A stretch of 57,510 nucleotides of DNA from Chloroflexota bacterium (lineage in GTDB: Bacteria > Chloroflexota > UBA6077 > JACCZL01). A program made the position numbers and the translations under genes. Under the pieces are notes generated by a model. It made no database searches. It was not told the origin of the DNA and saw nothing but the letters and a program-made list of their open reading frames with translations. Position 1 is the first letter of the stretch; the number at the start of each line of letters is the position of its first letter. This document shows positions 7,560 through 16,649 of this stretch, piece by piece. The stretch spans positions 1 through 57,510 of the forward strand of contig JADZEM010000094.1 in NCBI GenBank assembly GCA_020850535.1. Direction: 5' to 3'.

Positions 7560-9353
7560 ATGAACGGCACTTTCAGCAGGCGCGTTCGTGCGCTGCTGGC
7601 ACGCCTTGCGACTGGGCGTGTCCAGGAAAGCCAGCACGCGCCAGCAAAAGCCGCGCCATCTGCGTTCCCCACCCCGGCGCTCGCCGACGAGGCGGCCCGA
7701 GACGCTGAGCGTCGAGCGTTCCCCACCACGCCCAGCCTGCAGATGAGCGCTGGCCCCGCACGTGGCGCGGTCGAGCGGCGTCTGCTGGCCCACCTCTTCA
7801 CCCACGTGCCTGACCCGGTGGCCACCGTCGATGCGGACGGGCGAATCGTCTCCCTCAACCCGGCCGCCGAACGGTTCTTCGGCCACATCACCAGCCGCGT
7901 CGCCGGCCAGCCGGTCACGCGGCTCGCCCCGATCTCGTTGACCCCACCGTCCTCGCAGCAGCCGCCCACGCCGCCCACGAGCACCTGCGCCGGCTGGCGG
8001 CTCGGCGAGTCCAACCCGCTGGACGCCCGGCGCGCGGACGGTCGTGACCTGCCGGTCGCCGTCAGCATCACCCCGACCACGGCTGACGGCCAGCCACTGC
8101 TCATCCTGATGTTTCAGGACATGACGCCGTTCGCCGAGCTGCAAAGCCGCGAGCGTGAAACACGCGAGCGGCTCGAACAGGCCCTCTCGGACGTCCAGCA
8201 CACCCAGGAGGTGATGCTGCGCCAGGAGCGGCTGAAGGCGCTCGGCCAGCTCGCCAGCGGCATCGCTCACGACTTCAACAATGCCCTCTCGATGATCGTC
8301 GGCTTCACCGAGCTGCTGCTCTCCGACGAGGCCATCGCCGCGGACCCCACCCGGCGGCGCACCCAACTCCAGAGCATCCATGCAGCCGCGCAGGACGCCA
8401 CCGCCGTCGTGGCGCGCCTCCGCGAGTTCTCACGCCCCAGCACTGCCACGCTGGACCTGCCGCCCGTACACATCAACGACATCGTGGCGCAGGCCATCTC
8501 GCTGTCGCAGCCCCGTTGGCGAGCACAGGCCCAGGCGAGCGGCCGGACGATCCGCGTCACCTCGGAGCTGGGGACCGTCCCCACCATCGGCGGTCGGGCC
8601 AGCGAGCTGCGCGAGGCCCTGGCGAACCTGATCATCAACGCGGTAGACGCCATGCCAGAGGGCGGCACACTCACGCTGCGCACCCGCGTGGATGAGGATA
8701 TGGTGGCCGTCGAGGTAGCCGACACCGGCACCGGCATGACCACCGACATCCGCGAGCGCATCTTCGATCCGTTCTACACGACCAAAGGCGACCGGGGCAC
8801 CGGCCTGGGCCTGCCGATGGTCCAGGGCATCGTCCAACAACATCGCGGCGAGATCATCGTTGCCAGCGAGCCGGGCCAGGGCACCATCTTCACGATGCGC
8901 TTCCACCCGCTTGCGGCCTCGCTGGAGATCGCCGCGGCGCCGCCACCGCCCGAGCGGCCACGTGCGCGCGGACTGCGCGTCCTCCTCGCCGAGGACGAGC
9001 CGTCGCTCCGGCAGATACTGACCAGCTACCTGCGCGTGGACGGCCACGCCATCCAGGCCGTCGCGAACGGCGAGGAAGCCCTGAAGCAGTACCGGCCGGG
9101 GGCGTTCGATCTCGTCATCACGGACCGCGCGATGCCCGAGATGGGCGGCGACCAGCTCGCTGCCACCCTGGAGCAGCAGGGCCAGAGTCCGCCCGTCATC
9201 ATGCTGACGGGGCTCGGCGACCTGATGAACGAGGTCGGGGAGCGGCCGACAGGCGTCGATCTGGTGATCGGAAAGCCGGTCACGCTGGCCGAGCTGCGGG
9301 CGGCGGTGGTGCTGGTGATGGGCGACAGGCGGTCCGGAGCCACGCCCGCCTGA
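7560..9353 (+). CDS. soluble hybrid sensor histidine kinase/response regulator (PAS-HisKA-HATPase-REC)
   Basis: 597 residues without a transmembrane segment. A low-complexity N-terminus leads into a PAS domain (about 75-190, FTHVPDPVATVDADGRIVSLNPAAE). A short coiled linker and a dimerisation helix follow, with phosphoacceptor His237 in GIAHDFNNALS. The HATPase domain has N-box NLIINAVDAM, G1 ADTGTGM and G2 GTGLGLPM. The C-terminal receiver domain (about 475-590) has Asp522 in ITDRAMPEMGG. This is the NtrB/PAS-RR hybrid pattern: His237 phosphate is expected to pass to Asp522. No output domain or cognate DNA-binding regulator is adjacent, so a phosphotransfer partner elsewhere is inferred. The neighbour on the right is a convergent operon. 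Confidence 0.92.
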   Translation: MNGTFSRRVRALLARLATGRVQESQHAPAKAAPSAFPTPALADEAARDAERRAFPTTPSLQMSAGPARGAVERRLLAHLFTHVPDPVATVDADGRIVSLNPAAERFFGHITSRVAGQPVTRLAPISLTPPSSQQPPTPPTSTCAGWRLGESNPLDARRADGRDLPVAVSITPTTADGQPLLILMFQDMTPFAELQSRERETRERLEQALSDVQHTQEVMLRQERLKALGQLASGIAHDFNNALSMIVGFTELLLSDEAIAADPTRRRTQLQSIHAAAQDATAVVARLREFSRPSTATLDLPPVHINDIVAQAISLSQPRWRAQAQASGRTIRVTSELGTVPTIGGRASELREALANLIINAVDAMPEGGTLTLRTRVDEDMVAVEVADTGTGMTTDIRERIFDPFYTTKGDRGTGLGLPMVQGIVQQHRGEIIVASEPGQGTIFTMRFHPLAASLEIAAAPPPPERPRARGLRVLLAEDEPSLRQILTSYLRVDGHAIQAVANGEEALKQYRPGAFDLVITDRAMPEMGGDQLAATLEQQGQSPPVIMLTGLGDLMNEVGERPTGVDLVIGKPVTLAELRAAVVLVMGDRRSGATPA

Positions 9354-9399
9354 CCCGCTGCAGGAGGGACGTCCTCCGGTTGACGACGGCGTCCGCCGT

Positions 9400-10344
9400 T
9401 CAGCGCAGGATGCCGACGCGCCGCAGCTGATCCAGGAACAGGTCTTCGAGCGGCGTATCCGTCCGCACCTGGAAGTACGTCACGCCCCGCCGAGTGCAGG
9501 CAGCCTCGGCATCGGCGCACCAGCGGTCGAGCCGCTCGCGGTAGATCCCGATCATCCGCGCCGTCAGGCTCACCTCGACGATCTCGCCGGTCTCCGCGTC
9601 GATCAGCTCGACGTCGCCGCCCTCGGCAGGACTCAGCTCCTGAGGGCTGAGCACCTGCAGCACAATGACATCCAGCCCGGCCGACAGCAGGTGATCCAGG
9701 CCATCCTCGAAGCCCTCTGGCGAGAGCAGGTCCGAGATCAGGATCGCCATGCCGCCGGCCCGCCGGTTCACCCGGTAGCTCGTCAGCGCCCCGTTCAGAT
9801 CGAGCCGGCCACCGGGCCGCAGGCCGGACAGGAAGCTGAGGACGGTCGGCAGCCGCCCACGCCCGCGCACGTCCCGCAGTTGGTGGGGCGTCTCCCCGAG
9901 CGCCGTGACGGTCAGACGGTCGTAGCGGGCCAACGAGACGTACCCGAGCGCCGCCGCAAGCTGGCTGGCGTACCGCAGCTTGCCAGGCGTGCCCCAGGCC
10001 ATCGACTGGCTGGCGTCCAGCAGGATGTGGACGGGCAACTGCTCGCGGGCCTCGGTCAGCTTCACGTACAGCGTGCCCGAGCGCCCGTAGGCGTTCCAGT
10101 CGATCCGTCGGAAGTCGTCGCCGGGCACATACTGGCGGTAGTCCGCGAAGTCCGTAGACGAGGCCCGCGCGCTGGAGCGGTGCTCGCCGCCCAGCCCCCC
10201 CGCGACGGGCCGGCGCGGCGCCAGCGAGAGACGCTCGAGCCGGTGCAGCAGCAACTCGTCGATGAGCGGGGCGTCCGGCGCGGCCGGCCGCGCCGGCGGC
10301 GCCCCGCCCCCGCCACGCCCGCCGAGCCAGCGCGGCCAGGCCAT
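9400..10344 (-). CDS. DUF58 domain protein (MoxR-associated, vWA-like)
   Basis: 314 residues. The hallmark DUF58 sequence DFADYRQYVPGDDFRRIDWNAYGR sits at about 65-88. The following fold is von Willebrand A-like, with HILLDASQSMAWG carrying an imperfect MIDAS DxSxS. The C-terminal part predicts alpha/beta structure to the end, and no transmembrane helix is present, unlike many DUF58 proteins. The ATG lies two bases after the stop codon of the MoxR ATPase gene, a spacing that implies cotranslation. Known association: MoxR AAA+ ATPases work with DUF58/vWA partners as chaperone-like modules on metal insertion or envelope proteins. The substrate in this organism is unknown. Confidence 0.88.
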   Translation of the reverse strand: MAWPRWLGGRGGGGAPPARPAAPDAPLIDELLLHRLERLSLAPRRPVAGGLGGEHRSSARASSTDFADYRQYVPGDDFRRIDWNAYGRSGTLYVKLTEAREQLPVHILLDASQSMAWGTPGKLRYASQLAAALGYVSLARYDRLTVTALGETPHQLRDVRGRGRLPTVLSFLSGLRPGGRLDLNGALTSYRVNRRAGGMAILISDLLSPEGFEDGLDHLLSAGLDVIVLQVLSPQELSPAEGGDVELIDAETGEIVEVSLTARMIGIYRERLDRWCADAEAACTRRGVTYFQVRTDTPLEDLFLDQLRRVGILR

Positions 10345-10346
10345 CG

Positions 10347-11336
10347 CTACCCGTTCTCCTGGACGGACTGGAGGATCTGGCGGATGACCGTGTCGGCCGT
10401 GACGGACTTCGACTCGGCCTCGAAGTTGACCAGCACGCGATGGCGCAATGCTGGAGCCGCCACCCGCCGCACGTCCTCGAAGGAGACGTTCAGCCGACCG
10501 TTCAAGAGCGCCAGGATCTTCGCCGCCAGCACGATGGCCTGGGCGGCGCGCGGGCTGGCCCCGTACCGCACGTACCGGTTGGTCACGTCGGGTGCGCCCT
10601 CCCCGCCGGGGTGCGTCGCCAGGACGATCCGCACGGCGTAATCCGTGACGTGGCTGGCGATCGGCACCTGCCGCCCAAGCGCCTGCATCGACTGGAGGGT
10701 GCGCCCGTCAGCTACGCGCCGGACCGGCTCGCTGCCGCTGGAGGTCGTCCGCCGCACGATCTCGTTCATCTGCTCGCGGGTCGGATAGCCAACGTTCAGC
10801 TTGAAGAAGAAGCGGTCAAGCTCGGCCTCGGGCAGGGGATAGGTGCCCTCCATCTCGATGGGGTTCTGCGTTGCCAGCACGAAGAACGGGCGCGGCAGCT
10901 TGTGAATCGTCGTGGCGACGGTGACGGTCTGCTCCTGCATCGCTTCCAGCAGCGCCGCCTGGGTCTTGGGCGTGGCCCGGTTGATCTCGTCGGCCAGCAC
11001 GAGGTTGGCGAAGATCGGCCCAGGCTGGAACGTGAACTCACGCCGCCCGTGCGCATCCTCCAGCAGCACGTTGGTGCCGGAGACGTCGGCCGGCATCAGG
11101 TCGGGCGTGAACTGGATGCGGCTGTACTGCAGGTGCAAGACATCTGCCAGGGTCCGCACCAGCATCGTTTTGCCCAGGCCGGGCACGCCTTCGAGCAGCA
11201 CGTGCCCGCCGGCCAGCAGGGCGATCACGACCCCCCGCACGACCGTCTCCTGGCCGACGATCACCCGGCCAACCTCGCTCTCGATCAGGCGGGCCGTCTC
11301 TCGTAGGTCTGCGACCTCGCGCGGCGCTTCGCTCAC
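10347..11336 (-). CDS. MoxR-family AAA+ ATPase
   Basis: About 329 residues. Walker A is GVPGLGKT, Walker B is LVLADEIN followed by RATPKTQAALLEAM, and the sensor 1/arginine-finger region includes ATQNPIEMEGTYPLPEAELDRF, all diagnostic of MoxR (AAA_3) ATPases. The chosen GTG at 11336 is preceded by GAGGAGG; an in-frame TTG at 11360 also has an AGGAG upstream and would add eight residues. It hydrolyses ATP to remodel client proteins together with the DUF58 product encoded two bases downstream. A 161-bp gap separates it from the upstream membrane-protein gene on the same strand. Confidence 0.92.
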   Translation of the reverse strand: MSEAPREVADLRETARLIESEVGRVIVGQETVVRGVVIALLAGGHVLLEGVPGLGKTMLVRTLADVLHLQYSRIQFTPDLMPADVSGTNVLLEDAHGRREFTFQPGPIFANLVLADEINRATPKTQAALLEAMQEQTVTVATTIHKLPRPFFVLATQNPIEMEGTYPLPEAELDRFFFKLNVGYPTREQMNEIVRRTTSSGSEPVRRVADGRTLQSMQALGRQVPIASHVTDYAVRIVLATHPGGEGAPDVTNRYVRYGASPRAAQAIVLAAKILALLNGRLNVSFEDVRRVAAPALRHRVLVNFEAESKSVTADTVIRQILQSVQENG

Positions 11337-11497
11337 CGCCCCTCCTCGTTCAGCTGCCAACGGGTGCTCCTGTTCGCGGCCCCAGACGACCCCGTCCCCA
11401 CGCCACGCATCGGTACAGCGACGAGGACACGCACGTGGGCCGTGCGCGCCGCGCCGTCCGAAGGGGCGATGCCGAGGTCGCCGTCATTATCACGGTA

Positions 11498-13126
11498 CTA
11501 CGGTTGCGGACGGGCCTCGCCCGGCCCCTGGAAGTATTCCCGCACGATATCGCGCCGACCGCTCGGCACGAAGTTCATCTCGGGCGGCGCAGACGACGTG
11601 ACCTGGCCCGGGGCCGCGCTCGACGACGACCGGATCGCGCCGGCGTCGTCACGCGGCTTGTCGTCGGGCTGGTCGGCATCCCCAGGCCGTGCCCCCGGCT
11701 TCTCGTTCGGCTTCAGGTCCACCTCAACGGGCTTTCCCTGGGCCTCCAGGCGTGGAGCCGGCTCGCCATCGGCCTGCTGCTCGCCGGGCGGGCCGCCCGT
11801 GGATGGCGCCGTGCCGATCCCCTGGCCGTTCTGCGGCTGCTGCGACTGGCCGTTCTGCCCTTGCTGCCCCTGGTTCTGCTGCTGGCCCTGCTGTCCTTGC
11901 TGGCCACGCCCCTGCTGCCCCTGCTGCTGGTTGCGAGCGCTGCCCGGGCTGTCAGGCTGGCCCTGCGCGCGCCGCTCCTGGTTCACGGCGTCCCAGGCGC
12001 GGTTCTGCTCGGCCTGGGGGATCACGTTCCGGCCGCGCGTGGTGACCTGATCGGCGAGGTCGGACATGGCGCGGGCGGCCTGCTCGTAGTCGCGGCCGGT
12101 GAGCGCGTCGGCCGCCTTGCGCTCGGCCTGCGACAGCTCCGGCGAGGCAGCGGAGTCGTTCGCGGCCTGCCGCAACGCCTGCGCGAGCTGGCTCTTCGCC
12201 TCCTGCGACAGCTGATCCGACTCCGCCCCAAGCTCGGCGATGGAACGCGCCGCCTGCTCGTAGTCACCGCGTCGCAGCGCCTCGGCCGCCTGGTGGCCCG
12301 CCGCGATCTGGTCGAGCGCCTGCGCCAGCCGCCCCAATGACTGCTGGTCCGTGTTGGACTGGCCCGTCAGGCGGCTCAGCTCAGCCTCGGCCTGTCCCAG
12401 CCGCCGGGAAGCCTCGCTGGCGTCAAGCCCGCCGCCCTCGCGTGAGCGCTTGATCTCCTGCACGGCCCGCTGCACGCCGCCGGTGCGGCCCTGTGGCTGC
12501 GCCTGCGGCGACGGCTGGGCGGCCGGCGGCTGCGTCGGCTTGGCGCCGGTCTGCGAGCTGGGCTGCACCTGAGCGACCTCCTCCTGCTGCGGCGTCAACT
12601 GGCGGGGGATCAACGAACGGCCATCCGGCCCCGTCAGGAGCAGCGCCGCTGCCGCCAGGAACCCGAGCACGGCCGTCAGCGCGAGGTCGCGGCCCAGGCG
12701 CGGCCCGCCCCGCCAGTTCTCCTGCGCCCAGGCTGCCGCCTCGGCCGCCGTCTCAACCTGAGCCCAGGCAACCGGCTCATCCGAGCCTTCGGTTATCAGC
12801 TCGGCGGCCGTCGCCAGTTGCTCGGCCAGCTCCAGCCGCCGGTCGATGATCAGCGCAGCCGTCGTCACGGAAGGGTAGTAGAGCAACGAGATCAGGCCGC
12901 CGAGCAGCATCGGGACCAGCAACGGCACGGCGTACCAGAGCGGCGGCACCGTGAACTTCAGGAACCAGCCACCGGCTGCCAGGATGAGCGTCAGCAGAAA
13001 GCCGAGCATCAGGCCGCGCGTCACCAGGACGCCAGCCCGTTCGAGCCAGAGCCGCTGCCGGACCGCGCCGATCTCCAAGAGGAAGGCCGCGCGAGGATCG
13101 CTGCCGGGAGCCTGCGCGACGCTCAT
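11498..13126 (-). CDS. membrane protein with Gln/Gly-rich tail, MoxR operon (DUF4175-like)
   Basis: 542 residues. Two hydrophobic segments at about 36-54 and 64-84 and a third at about 150-165 anchor the N-terminal third. The rest is probably soluble: helical, Ala/Gln-rich repeats (AEALRRGDYEQAARSIAELG and the similar AADALTGRDYEQAARAMSDLA) and a low-complexity QQGQQGQ tract at about 400-440. Layout and context resemble DUF4175-type proteins encoded beside MoxR/DUF58 genes, but the family call is tentative. The two paired helical repeats could bind partner proteins. The ATG is preceded by AGGAGG. The preceding gene in the operon ends 43 bases upstream. Confidence 0.75.
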   Translation of the reverse strand: MSVAQAPGSDPRAAFLLEIGAVRQRLWLERAGVLVTRGLMLGFLLTLILAAGGWFLKFTVPPLWYAVPLLVPMLLGGLISLLYYPSVTTAALIIDRRLELAEQLATAAELITEGSDEPVAWAQVETAAEAAAWAQENWRGGPRLGRDLALTAVLGFLAAAALLLTGPDGRSLIPRQLTPQQEEVAQVQPSSQTGAKPTQPPAAQPSPQAQPQGRTGGVQRAVQEIKRSREGGGLDASEASRRLGQAEAELSRLTGQSNTDQQSLGRLAQALDQIAAGHQAAEALRRGDYEQAARSIAELGAESDQLSQEAKSQLAQALRQAANDSAASPELSQAERKAADALTGRDYEQAARAMSDLADQVTTRGRNVIPQAEQNRAWDAVNQERRAQGQPDSPGSARNQQQGQQGRGQQGQQGQQQNQGQQGQNGQSQQPQNGQGIGTAPSTGGPPGEQQADGEPAPRLEAQGKPVEVDLKPNEKPGARPGDADQPDDKPRDDAGAIRSSSSAAPGQVTSSAPPEMNFVPSGRRDIVREYFQGPGEARPQP

Positions 13127-13169
13127 CCGAGTCGCCTCCTACCTGTGGCGCCTGCACACCGCTGCTCGT

Positions 13170-14654
13170 TCATAGGGACCAGTCCTGTTCCATGGTGGCC
13201 ACGCCCGGCCGCACGGGCGCGGGCTTCGGCTGGCGGCGCTGCGCCACGGCCCAGGCGACGGCCAGCAGCACCACACAGGCTGCACCACCACCGGCGGCCG
13301 CGATACCGAGGTTCGTCCGCAGCCGCTGTGCGTCGCGCATGATCGCGCTGGCGGCGTCAGTACCGGCCGCATCGCCAAGCTCGGCCAGCACGTGCCCGGC
13401 CGTGTACGCGAGGTCGTCAGCTTCCTGGAAGCGCCAGCCGGCCAGGTTCTGCCGCGCTGCGTCGAGCTGCACCAGTGCGTTCTGCCCATCGCGGGCCTGA
13501 ATCAGTGCCATGAACGTCAACTCGGCCCGACGGAGATCGCCAGTGGCGCGCCAACGCTCCTCGGCCTGTGCCAACAGGTCGGCCGCCGTCTCGTAGCTGT
13601 GGTCGGTGAGCGCGGCCATCCCGCGCGTGCTGAAGTCTGTCGCCTCGAGGGCCAGGACCGCCCGCTGCCGCTCAGCCTGCGCCTGCGCCAGCCGCTCGGG
13701 CTGCCCGATGCTCTCCAGCATCGCCGAGGCGCGGTCGTACAGGTCACGGGCCTCGGCGTACTTGCCGGCCACCATCAACTGGCGCGGCGCGGCAAGATCG
13801 AACAGGTCAAGGTCGTTGCGCTGCCAGCCGCCCTCCACGAAGCCCGGCAGGAACGCCTGCCATTCGGCCTCCAGCTCCGGCACGCTCCGTTCGAATGTTG
13901 CCTTCATCGCCGCGTCGAGCGTCCGAGCCTCGCGGGTCGCCAGCACCAGCTGGATGAGCTTCCCGAAGCCGTAACGCTCGGCCAGGAAGACCACGACCGA
14001 GTAGCTCTGCGGATAGGCCACGCCAGCAGCGGAGAGGAACGGTCGCTGCTGGTTCAGGTTCGTGAAGTTGAGGAGGCGGCCGGCGTCGCGGGCCTGCTGC
14101 ACCGTCCGTGCGAACCGTTGCCGCTGCTCGAGATCCCGCTCCAGGTACTGCGCGATGCCCTCCTGAAACCCGATGGGCAGGCGCTGCTTCGAAAGGTCGC
14201 CCAGCACGATGTGCGTCAGCTCGTGGCGGACGGCGTCGCGGCGGAACCCCTCGCCCTTGTCCCGCAGACGCGCCACCGCGATCCCAATGGTCCCCGCCTG
14301 AGGCTGCGCGTGGCCCAGCACGCCATCCTCGCGGGCGGCGATCGGGTTGGCGCGGGCGTAGGCTGCGTCGTCGCCGTAGAGCGTGACAACCACCTCCGTG
14401 CGGAACGCCGTCCCGCTGGAGCGGATGGCGCTGCCGAACACCCCCAGCACGTCGGCGTACGCCTCTTCGACTGCCGTGGCGTACCAGGCGAACTCGGCCT
14501 GCCCCGCGGCGTCGTCCGCGCCGACCCAGCGCATCACAAGGGGACCGGCCCGCCGCTCCTGCTGTGCGCGCTCGGCGGCGCTCACGACGGCGGGCTGGCC
14601 GGCCAGGATCACGAGGGCGAAAAGGAGCGCCAGAACGCGGGGGGCAAACGCCAT
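13170..14654 (-). CDS. secreted/membrane-anchored gluzincin metallopeptidase, peptidase-MA-like
   Basis: About 494 residues. An N-terminal signal peptide (MAFAPRVLALLFALVILAG...VSA) supports the ATG at 14654 over an in-frame GTG at 14690. The zinc motif HELTH is at 144-148 (RHELTHIVLGD), followed about 20 residues later by GFQEGIAQYLE, the downstream Glu helix of the peptidase MA/gluzincin clan. A TPR-like helical region (about 300-430) follows, then one transmembrane helix near the C-terminus (GIAAAGGGAACVVLLAVAWAV) and a short cytosolic tail. It therefore appears to be an envelope peptidase. As the first gene of the MoxR/DUF58 operon it may process or monitor an exported client; that link is inferred from context. 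Confidence 0.82.
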   Translation of the reverse strand: MAFAPRVLALLFALVILAGQPAVVSAAERAQQERRAGPLVMRWVGADDAAGQAEFAWYATAVEEAYADVLGVFGSAIRSSGTAFRTEVVVTLYGDDAAYARANPIAAREDGVLGHAQPQAGTIGIAVARLRDKGEGFRRDAVRHELTHIVLGDLSKQRLPIGFQEGIAQYLERDLEQRQRFARTVQQARDAGRLLNFTNLNQQRPFLSAAGVAYPQSYSVVVFLAERYGFGKLIQLVLATREARTLDAAMKATFERSVPELEAEWQAFLPGFVEGGWQRNDLDLFDLAAPRQLMVAGKYAEARDLYDRASAMLESIGQPERLAQAQAERQRAVLALEATDFSTRGMAALTDHSYETAADLLAQAEERWRATGDLRRAELTFMALIQARDGQNALVQLDAARQNLAGWRFQEADDLAYTAGHVLAELGDAAGTDAASAIMRDAQRLRTNLGIAAAGGGAACVVLLAVAWAVAQRRQPKPAPVRPGVATMEQDWSL

Positions 14655-14847
14655 CAATGGTCGATTCCTGGCGACAAGTGTACCAACCACCTGTCAAGCA
14701 GGCGCTGGATTTTCGTCACGGCAGCGCATCGCCGTCTGAGGAGCGCACGCCTCGCTTCGGCCACGCCGTCCGAGACGGCCTCCAAGAGGGGGAACGCTCA
14801 GGCAGGCGGATGGGGGCCGGGCAGGCCGCGCGCCCGGCGCGACCGCG

Positions 14848-16104
14848 TCAGGCCAGCCGCTCCTCGCGCACCACCCGCAGCGGCGCAGAGCCTTCGGCGA
14901 ACAGCCGCGCAGCCAGCGGGGCCATCAGGATCAGCGCCAGCGCCGCCGCCGCGCCGAACGCTGTTGGCGCACCCACATACGTGGCGATGTACCCGACGGC
15001 GAGCGCTCCGAACGGGTTCGTGCCGATGCAGACGGAGAGGATGCCGAGCACCCGGCCGCGCGCCCGCTCGTGGGACGCCAGCAGCACAATGGTGCTCTGC
15101 ATGGTGCCGAAGCCGGCATCCGCCAGCCCGATGGCGACCTGGATCGGCAGGGCGATCCACAGGTCCGGCGTGAACGACTGCACCACCACCATGATGCCGC
15201 CGAGCAGACAGCCCCCGGCGAACAACTGCCGGTGCGCCATGAAGTCGCGGCGGCCGGCCGTCCACAACGCGCCGGCCAGCGTGCCGACGCCGCCGGCCGC
15301 CACCAGCACCCCGAGCAGCTCTGGCCCGACGTTCAGCACGTCCCGCGCGAAGACCGGCATCAGCTGCTGGTACGGGAAGACCAGGCCGTTCATCACCACC
15401 GTCAGGATCAGCACGCCGAAAATCGCCGGCTGCCAGCGGGCCTCCTGAAAGCCCATGACCAGCCCGGCCAGCATCGACTCGCCGGTCGGGCGGGCCGCCG
15501 GCAGCTTCGCGGTGCGAGTCAGCGAGAACGTGAGCGAGAGCGCCATCACGTAGAGGGCGGCCAGCGTCACGTAGCACCAGACCGGCCCGAACCCGCCGAG
15601 CAACACGCCGCCCAGGACCGGCCCGACGATCTTGGTGCCCTGCATCGAGACGCTTTCCAGGGACACGGCGTTGGTGACGCGCTTCGGTCCCACCAGGGTG
15701 AACAGCACCGTCCGCCGCGAGGGGAAATCCACGGACCAGGCGATCCCCATGATCGTTTCGAGGCCGATCAGCAGCCAGAGATCGCCGTGGCCGGTCGCAA
15801 ACAGCAGCGCCAGCAAGCACGACACGATCACGTTCGACACCTGCACGGCGAGCAGCACCCGCCCGCGCGGCAGCCGGTCGATCAGCAGGCCGGCGAACAG
15901 CCCCAGCACGACCATCGGCGCGAAGCGGCAGAACGCCGCCAACCCGACCATGAACGGCGAGTTCGTCAGCTCAAACGCGAGCCAGCCGAGCACCAGAAAG
16001 TCGAGCCACCGTCCGACGTTGACGCAGAGGCCCGCCAGCCACAGCTTTCTGAAGTGCGGATCGTGGAGCGCTTCGAGCGCAGGCCACCGAGCGATGGACC
16101 CCAT
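14848..16104 (-). CDS. MFS transporter, EntS-like (MFS_3) exporter
   Basis: About 418 residues from the ATG at 16104, with roughly 12 hydrophobic segments beginning at HFRKLWLAGLCVNVGRWLDFLVLGWL. The loop LLIDRLPRGRVLL is the motif-A-like cytoplasmic loop 2-3 of the superfamily, and FPSRRTVLFTLVGPKRVTNAVSLES is characteristic of the EntS-like family of drug and siderophore exporters. The frame is open to 16242, but those extra residues look non-conserved, and the chosen ATG lacks a strong Shine-Dalgarno sequence, so the start is uncertain. The substrate is unknown. It is transcribed divergently from the NHL gene. Confidence 0.85.
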   Translation of the reverse strand: MGSIARWPALEALHDPHFRKLWLAGLCVNVGRWLDFLVLGWLAFELTNSPFMVGLAAFCRFAPMVVLGLFAGLLIDRLPRGRVLLAVQVSNVIVSCLLALLFATGHGDLWLLIGLETIMGIAWSVDFPSRRTVLFTLVGPKRVTNAVSLESVSMQGTKIVGPVLGGVLLGGFGPVWCYVTLAALYVMALSLTFSLTRTAKLPAARPTGESMLAGLVMGFQEARWQPAIFGVLILTVVMNGLVFPYQQLMPVFARDVLNVGPELLGVLVAAGGVGTLAGALWTAGRRDFMAHRQLFAGGCLLGGIMVVVQSFTPDLWIALPIQVAIGLADAGFGTMQSTIVLLASHERARGRVLGILSVCIGTNPFGALAVGYIATYVGAPTAFGAAAALALILMAPLAARLFAEGSAPLRVVREERLA

Positions 16105-16649
16105 TGACCGGGACGCGGACGTTGCCGAGACTCCGCGTCCCCCTCCCCTTTGAGCTTCCCGAGGATGGTAGCCGAACCGTTTCGGGGGGACCAGCGTCCA
16201 GAAGCATAGCATCCTCTGCTGCCGCCACGATACGGTCGACACGGCGGCCTGTCGTGGCCGCCTCGCGGGGCGCGGCAGATGCGAAGGATCGCCACGCGAC
16301 CGCGAGAAAACGGCACGGTCGGCCAGTCAGCGGGTACCATTGCGACCGTCGCCCAGCCTGGCGTGAGCAGGATCGTGGACGGCGGGATAGACGGGGGTTC
16401 GCCGAGGCAGCCGGTAGTTTCGGGGCCGCTGCCGAGCGGTCGCCAGGGGACGGCGCCGCCGTCGAGATGGCCGCGCGCGCCGAGTCGCCGGCCCGTGAGC
16501 CGATCCCAGCCGGCTGGCGTGGCGTCTACGAGCAGACCGCCAAACTGTAGGCTGTGCAAGCCTCCAGGGCACGCACGCCACAACCAGGCGATACCATTCA
16601 TCGCTGCCGGCTCCACGCCCGGCGCGAAGACGAAAGCGAGGGCAGACCG
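16105..16649. other. divergent intergenic region, no gene seen
   Basis: This 545 bp separates divergent genes. Open frames here are GC-driven and match no family I know. The only nearby candidate element is an AGGGGAGGGGG tract on the minus strand near 16140, about 30 bases upstream of the MFS start. Confidence 0.5.
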
